Shown here: piece by piece, positions 5,938 to 8,702 of the stretch
Layout of the letters: each line of letters starts with the position of its first letter
Position numbering within the stretch: position 1 is the stretch's first letter
Assembly: GCA_002470605.1 (NCBI GenBank)
Contig: DKND01000050.1
Location: 2,128 to 10,829, forward strand
Length of the DNA: 8,702 nt
Reading direction: 5' to 3'
Origin: Opitutia bacterium UBA7397
GTDB lineage: Bacteria; Verrucomicrobiota; Verrucomicrobiia; Opitutales; UBA953
Notes under the pieces: model-generated
What the model was told of the DNA's origin: nothing
The model's database searches: none
Seen by the model: the letters and a program-made list of their open reading frames with translations, nothing else
Program-made: the position numbers and the translations under genes

Positions 5938-8702
5938 ATGGCTCAACTGCCCTACGACCCTTCTAAAATCTCCCGCGAACTCGCCCGACATTACATCCCG
6001 GCGAGCGAGGCCGACATCCAGGCGATGTTCGCCGCCATCGGTACCAAGGATTTCCCGGCGCTCTATTCGCATATTTCTGCAGACGTCAAATTCGACCGCG
6101 TCCAAGACCTGCCGGAAGAACTCGAGTATCAGGCCTTGGCGGACCGCATGGAAAACTTGTCCAAGAAGAATTCCGTGAAAACCGCCTTCCTGGGAGACGG
6201 ACTTCAGGCCTATCGAACGCACGAGATCACCGGCTACGTTTGCTCCATCCGTAACCTGACAACCTCTTACACTCCCTATCAGCCCGAGCGCTCACAAGGG
6301 ACCCTAATCACGCACTGGATTTACCAATCCACCCTCGCGCAGCTTACCGGCTTTGAGGCGGTGAATTCCTCCCTCTACGACCGCGCCAGCGCACTCTTCG
6401 AAGCTGCCGTCTGTGCCGTCCGCATGAGTGAAGCGGAAGCAAATACGATCCTCGTCGCCGCCAACCTCTTCCCCGGCGACCTCGAAGTCCTCCGCACGCA
6501 CGTCGCTAATACCAGCGTCAAACTTGAATTCCTCCTTCCCGACGAAGATACGGGGCAGCTTCAAGGCAGTAGCATCCGCCAGCATGCGGCCGTCCTCGGC
6601 AAAAAACTCGCCGGGGTCATCTTCCCACAAATCAATAACCTGGGCCTGCTCGAAGACGTCAACGACCTCACCGACGCCTGCTCTGATTGCGGCGTGAAGT
6701 CTATCGCCGTAATCGATCCGATGCTCCTGGCGACGGGCGGCCTAAAACCTCCCGCTCAATACGGCCGCAAAGGGGCCGACATCATTGTCGGCGAAGGCCA
6801 ACACTTGGCTATCGGTGCTAATTTTGGCGGACCCGGACTTGGCATCTTTGCCGTCCGTCATAACGCCGAGCAGAAGAACGAAGTACGCGAAACCCCTGGA
6901 CGTTTCGTCGGTAAGGCCAAGGACAATGCCGGACGCGATTGTATCGTCATGGTGATGTCCACCCGCGAACAACATATTCGTAAAGACAAAGCTACATCTA
7001 ACATCTGCTCCAACCAGGCGTTCATCGCCACGGTCGCCGGTGCGGCGATTCTCGCCCGCGGCGAAAAAGGCATGGCCGCCAGCTGTACGGCCGGCCGCGA
7101 CCTCGCGCAACGGACGGCCGCACGTCTCCACGCCATCCCTGGACTGAAAGTCTGCTACGCCCAGCAGGCTTTCTGGAATGAATTCAGCCTCATGCTACCC
7201 GAGCCCGCGGCGACAGTGATCCAAAAAGGCCGGGTAGCTGGACTGCATGTCGGCATCGACATCACGGGGCGGACTCCCTGCGGCTGCTCCCTCCTAAAGA
7301 TTTCCTTCTCCGACCTCCAAACCGTGGCCGACGCCGATCAGCTCGTGGACTTCTTCGAGGGATTATACGGTAAAGTTGGCGCACTCAAACCAACCGCAGT
7401 CATTCCGGCCGCTTGGTTACGCGAAGGCGTCGTCGGCCTGCCCTCCTTCCCCCTAGCCGAGCTGAAAGCCTACTACGCCAAACTCGGCGAACTCAACGTC
7501 TCGCCGGATACCGGATGCTTCCCCTTGGGGTCGTGCACGATGAAATATAATCCGCACATTAACGACTGGGCGGCGGGGCTTCCTGGCTTCACCCAACTGC
7601 ACCCTCAGGCACCCGTCGAAGACGCCCAAGGTGCCCTGGAGCTACTATGGCAGACCCAAGAATGGTTCCGCAAGATCACCGGGCTCGCCGGCCTCACTAC
7701 CCAACCCGTCGCGGGCGCCCAAGGCGAATTGGTCGGACTGAAACTCTTCCAGGCTTACCACCGCCATCACGGCCAGCATCGTGATATCATTCTTATCCCC
7801 TCCTCCGCCCACGGGACCAATTTCGCGACCGCCACCACCGCCGGCTATGCCACCAAGCGCCTGCCGGATGGCTCGCCTTCGGGCATCGTGATCCTGAAAT
7901 CTGCGCCAGACGGACGTGTCGACCAAGCTGACTTCGCCGCCAAGATCGCCGAATTCGGTCCGCGTATCTCAGGCATGATGGTGACCAATCCTAATACTTC
8001 GGGCGTCTTCGAGACCGACTTCCAAAAGATGGCTGCGGAAATCCATCGCGTCGGCGGCCTCGTCTACATGGACGGAGCCAACATGAATGCCATCGCCGGC
8101 TGGGTGAACCTCGGCGCCCTCGGCGTCGACGCGGTCCATAATAATCTTCATAAGACCTGGACCGTACCGCACGGCGGCGGCGGACCGGGCGACGGCATCG
8201 TGGCGGTATCCGAACGGCTGATGGATTTCCTTCCCGGCTTCCAGATCGTCAAAGAGGGCGAGCGCTTCATGCCGGTAAAGGCCAAATATAGCATCGGCTC
8301 CTTCCACCGCCACTGGGGTAACTTCGCCCACAAGGTGAGGGTCTATACTTACCTGCAACGCCTAGGTAAAGAAGGCGTGCGCCGGATGTCCGCGATGTCC
8401 GTCCTCTCGAGTCGCTACCTCTTCGCCAAACTCGGGGCCAAATTCCCTTCTCTTCCTGCGGCTGCCGTAGGCGTGCCGCGCATGCACGAGTTCATCCTGA
8501 CGCTGACGGAAGAAGACTTCAAACGCATCGAAGCCGTGGGCATCCCCCGCCCGAGCATCATCGCCCGCGTCGGCAAGCTTTTCCTAGATTTCGGCTTCCA
8601 CGCGCCGACGGTCGCTTTCCCCGAAGTCTTCGGGCTCATGATCGAGCCCACCGAATCTTACACCAAGGCGGAGCTTGATCGCTTCGCCGATGTCGTGATG
8701 GC
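5938..8702 (+). CDS. gcvP: Glycine dehydrogenase (decarboxylating), GcvPA-GcvPB-type single chain, 3'-truncated
   Basis: P-protein of the glycine cleavage system: a PLP enzyme that decarboxylates glycine and passes the aminomethyl group to lipoyl-GcvH. I read frame 1 from ATG 5938 to the window end without a stop: 921 codons, still open. Residues 1 to about 478 match the GcvPA subunit (YIPASEADIQ, SYTPYQPERSQGTL, NSSLYDRASALFEA, GADIIVGEGQHL, TREQHIRKDKATSNIC). Residues from about 495 match GcvPB (CFPLGSCTMKYNP at 527-539, LPGFTQLHP, IPSSAHGTNFATA, MVTNPNTSGVFE, and the PLP lysine Lys739 in NNLHKTWTVPHGGGGPG). About 40-60 residues are probably missing at the end. No Shine-Dalgarno precedes the ATG; the leader is AU-rich. 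No gcvT or gcvH is upstream, so they may lie downstream or elsewhere. Confidence 0.95.
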   Translation, partial: MAQLPYDPSKISRELARHYIPASEADIQAMFAAIGTKDFPALYSHISADVKFDRVQDLPEELEYQALADRMENLSKKNSVKTAFLGDGLQAYRTHEITGYVCSIRNLTTSYTPYQPERSQGTLITHWIYQSTLAQLTGFEAVNSSLYDRASALFEAAVCAVRMSEAEANTILVAANLFPGDLEVLRTHVANTSVKLEFLLPDEDTGQLQGSSIRQHAAVLGKKLAGVIFPQINNLGLLEDVNDLTDACSDCGVKSIAVIDPMLLATGGLKPPAQYGRKGADIIVGEGQHLAIGANFGGPGLGIFAVRHNAEQKNEVRETPGRFVGKAKDNAGRDCIVMVMSTREQHIRKDKATSNICSNQAFIATVAGAAILARGEKGMAASCTAGRDLAQRTAARLHAIPGLKVCYAQQAFWNEFSLMLPEPAATVIQKGRVAGLHVGIDITGRTPCGCSLLKISFSDLQTVADADQLVDFFEGLYGKVGALKPTAVIPAAWLREGVVGLPSFPLAELKAYYAKLGELNVSPDTGCFPLGSCTMKYNPHINDWAAGLPGFTQLHPQAPVEDAQGALELLWQTQEWFRKITGLAGLTTQPVAGAQGELVGLKLFQAYHRHHGQHRDIILIPSSAHGTNFATATTAGYATKRLPDGSPSGIVILKSAPDGRVDQADFAAKIAEFGPRISGMMVTNPNTSGVFETDFQKMAAEIHRVGGLVYMDGANMNAIAGWVNLGALGVDAVHNNLHKTWTVPHGGGGPGDGIVAVSERLMDFLPGFQIVKEGERFMPVKAKYSIGSFHRHWGNFAHKVRVYTYLQRLGKEGVRRMSAMSVLSSRYLFAKLGAKFPSLPAAAVGVPRMHEFILTLTEEDFKRIEAVGIPRPSIIARVGKLFLDFGFHAPTVAFPEVFGLMIEPTESYTKAELDRFADVVM

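Noticed and set aside
6742..7131. Minus-strand open frames inside gcvP, including 6742-7131, 7645-7926 and 7969-8358
   Set aside because: They lie opposite a strongly conserved coding sequence, show no recognisable domain, and are expected from GC-rich codon usage.

Overview
The window is a densely packed bacterial chromosome segment. GC is moderately high, roughly 55-60% by eye, and almost all of it is coding. There are seven protein genes plus one divergent intergenic region. No tRNA, rRNA, insertion sequence, CRISPR array or phage gene is visible. I suspect a Verrucomicrobiota-like organism (Opitutae or a relative). That is inference from gene content (a type IV prepilin peptidase, an oleC-oleD pair, a GcvPA-GcvPB-type glycine decarboxylase in one chain) and from the near-absence of Shine-Dalgarno motifs; no marker in the window proves it.

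Layout. Positions 1-1919 form a rightward unit: the 3' part of aroE (shikimate dehydrogenase, cut by the window edge), a prepilin peptidase (pilD type), and a small unrecognised lipoprotein. It ends at a clean GC-rich hairpin (1940-1961). A second rightward unit starts only 16 nt after that hairpin. It holds oleC (beta-lactone synthetase, AMP-ligase fold), oleD (NADPH-dependent 2-alkyl-3-oxoalkanoate reductase, overlapping oleC by 4 nt), and a YbgC/4-hydroxybenzoyl-CoA-type hotdog thioesterase. Convergent to it is nth (endonuclease III) on the minus strand; the two stop codons overlap by 4 nt. A 178-nt divergent, locally AT-rich intergenic region (5760-5937) then precedes gcvP, which runs rightward off the window end.

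How the genes work together. OleC and OleD carry out two consecutive steps of head-to-head hydrocarbon (long-chain olefin) or beta-lactone biosynthesis: OleD reduces the beta-keto acid made by OleA, and OleC closes the beta-hydroxy acid into a beta-lactone that OleB normally decarboxylates. Neither oleA nor oleB is visible here, so the pathway is either completed elsewhere in the genome or altered. The adjacent acyl-CoA thioesterase is the one gene nearby that could plausibly connect to it. The aroE, pilD, nth and gcvP genes look like housekeeping genes (aromatic amino acid synthesis, pilus/secretion assembly, base-excision repair, one-carbon metabolism).

Most interesting points: the oleCD-plus-thioesterase arrangement without oleA/oleB; the terminator-like hairpin directly against oleC; the PA-PB fused glycine decarboxylase; unusual cysteine spacings in both PilD and Nth; and start codons with almost no Shine-Dalgarno support. 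I found no convincing wholly new system.
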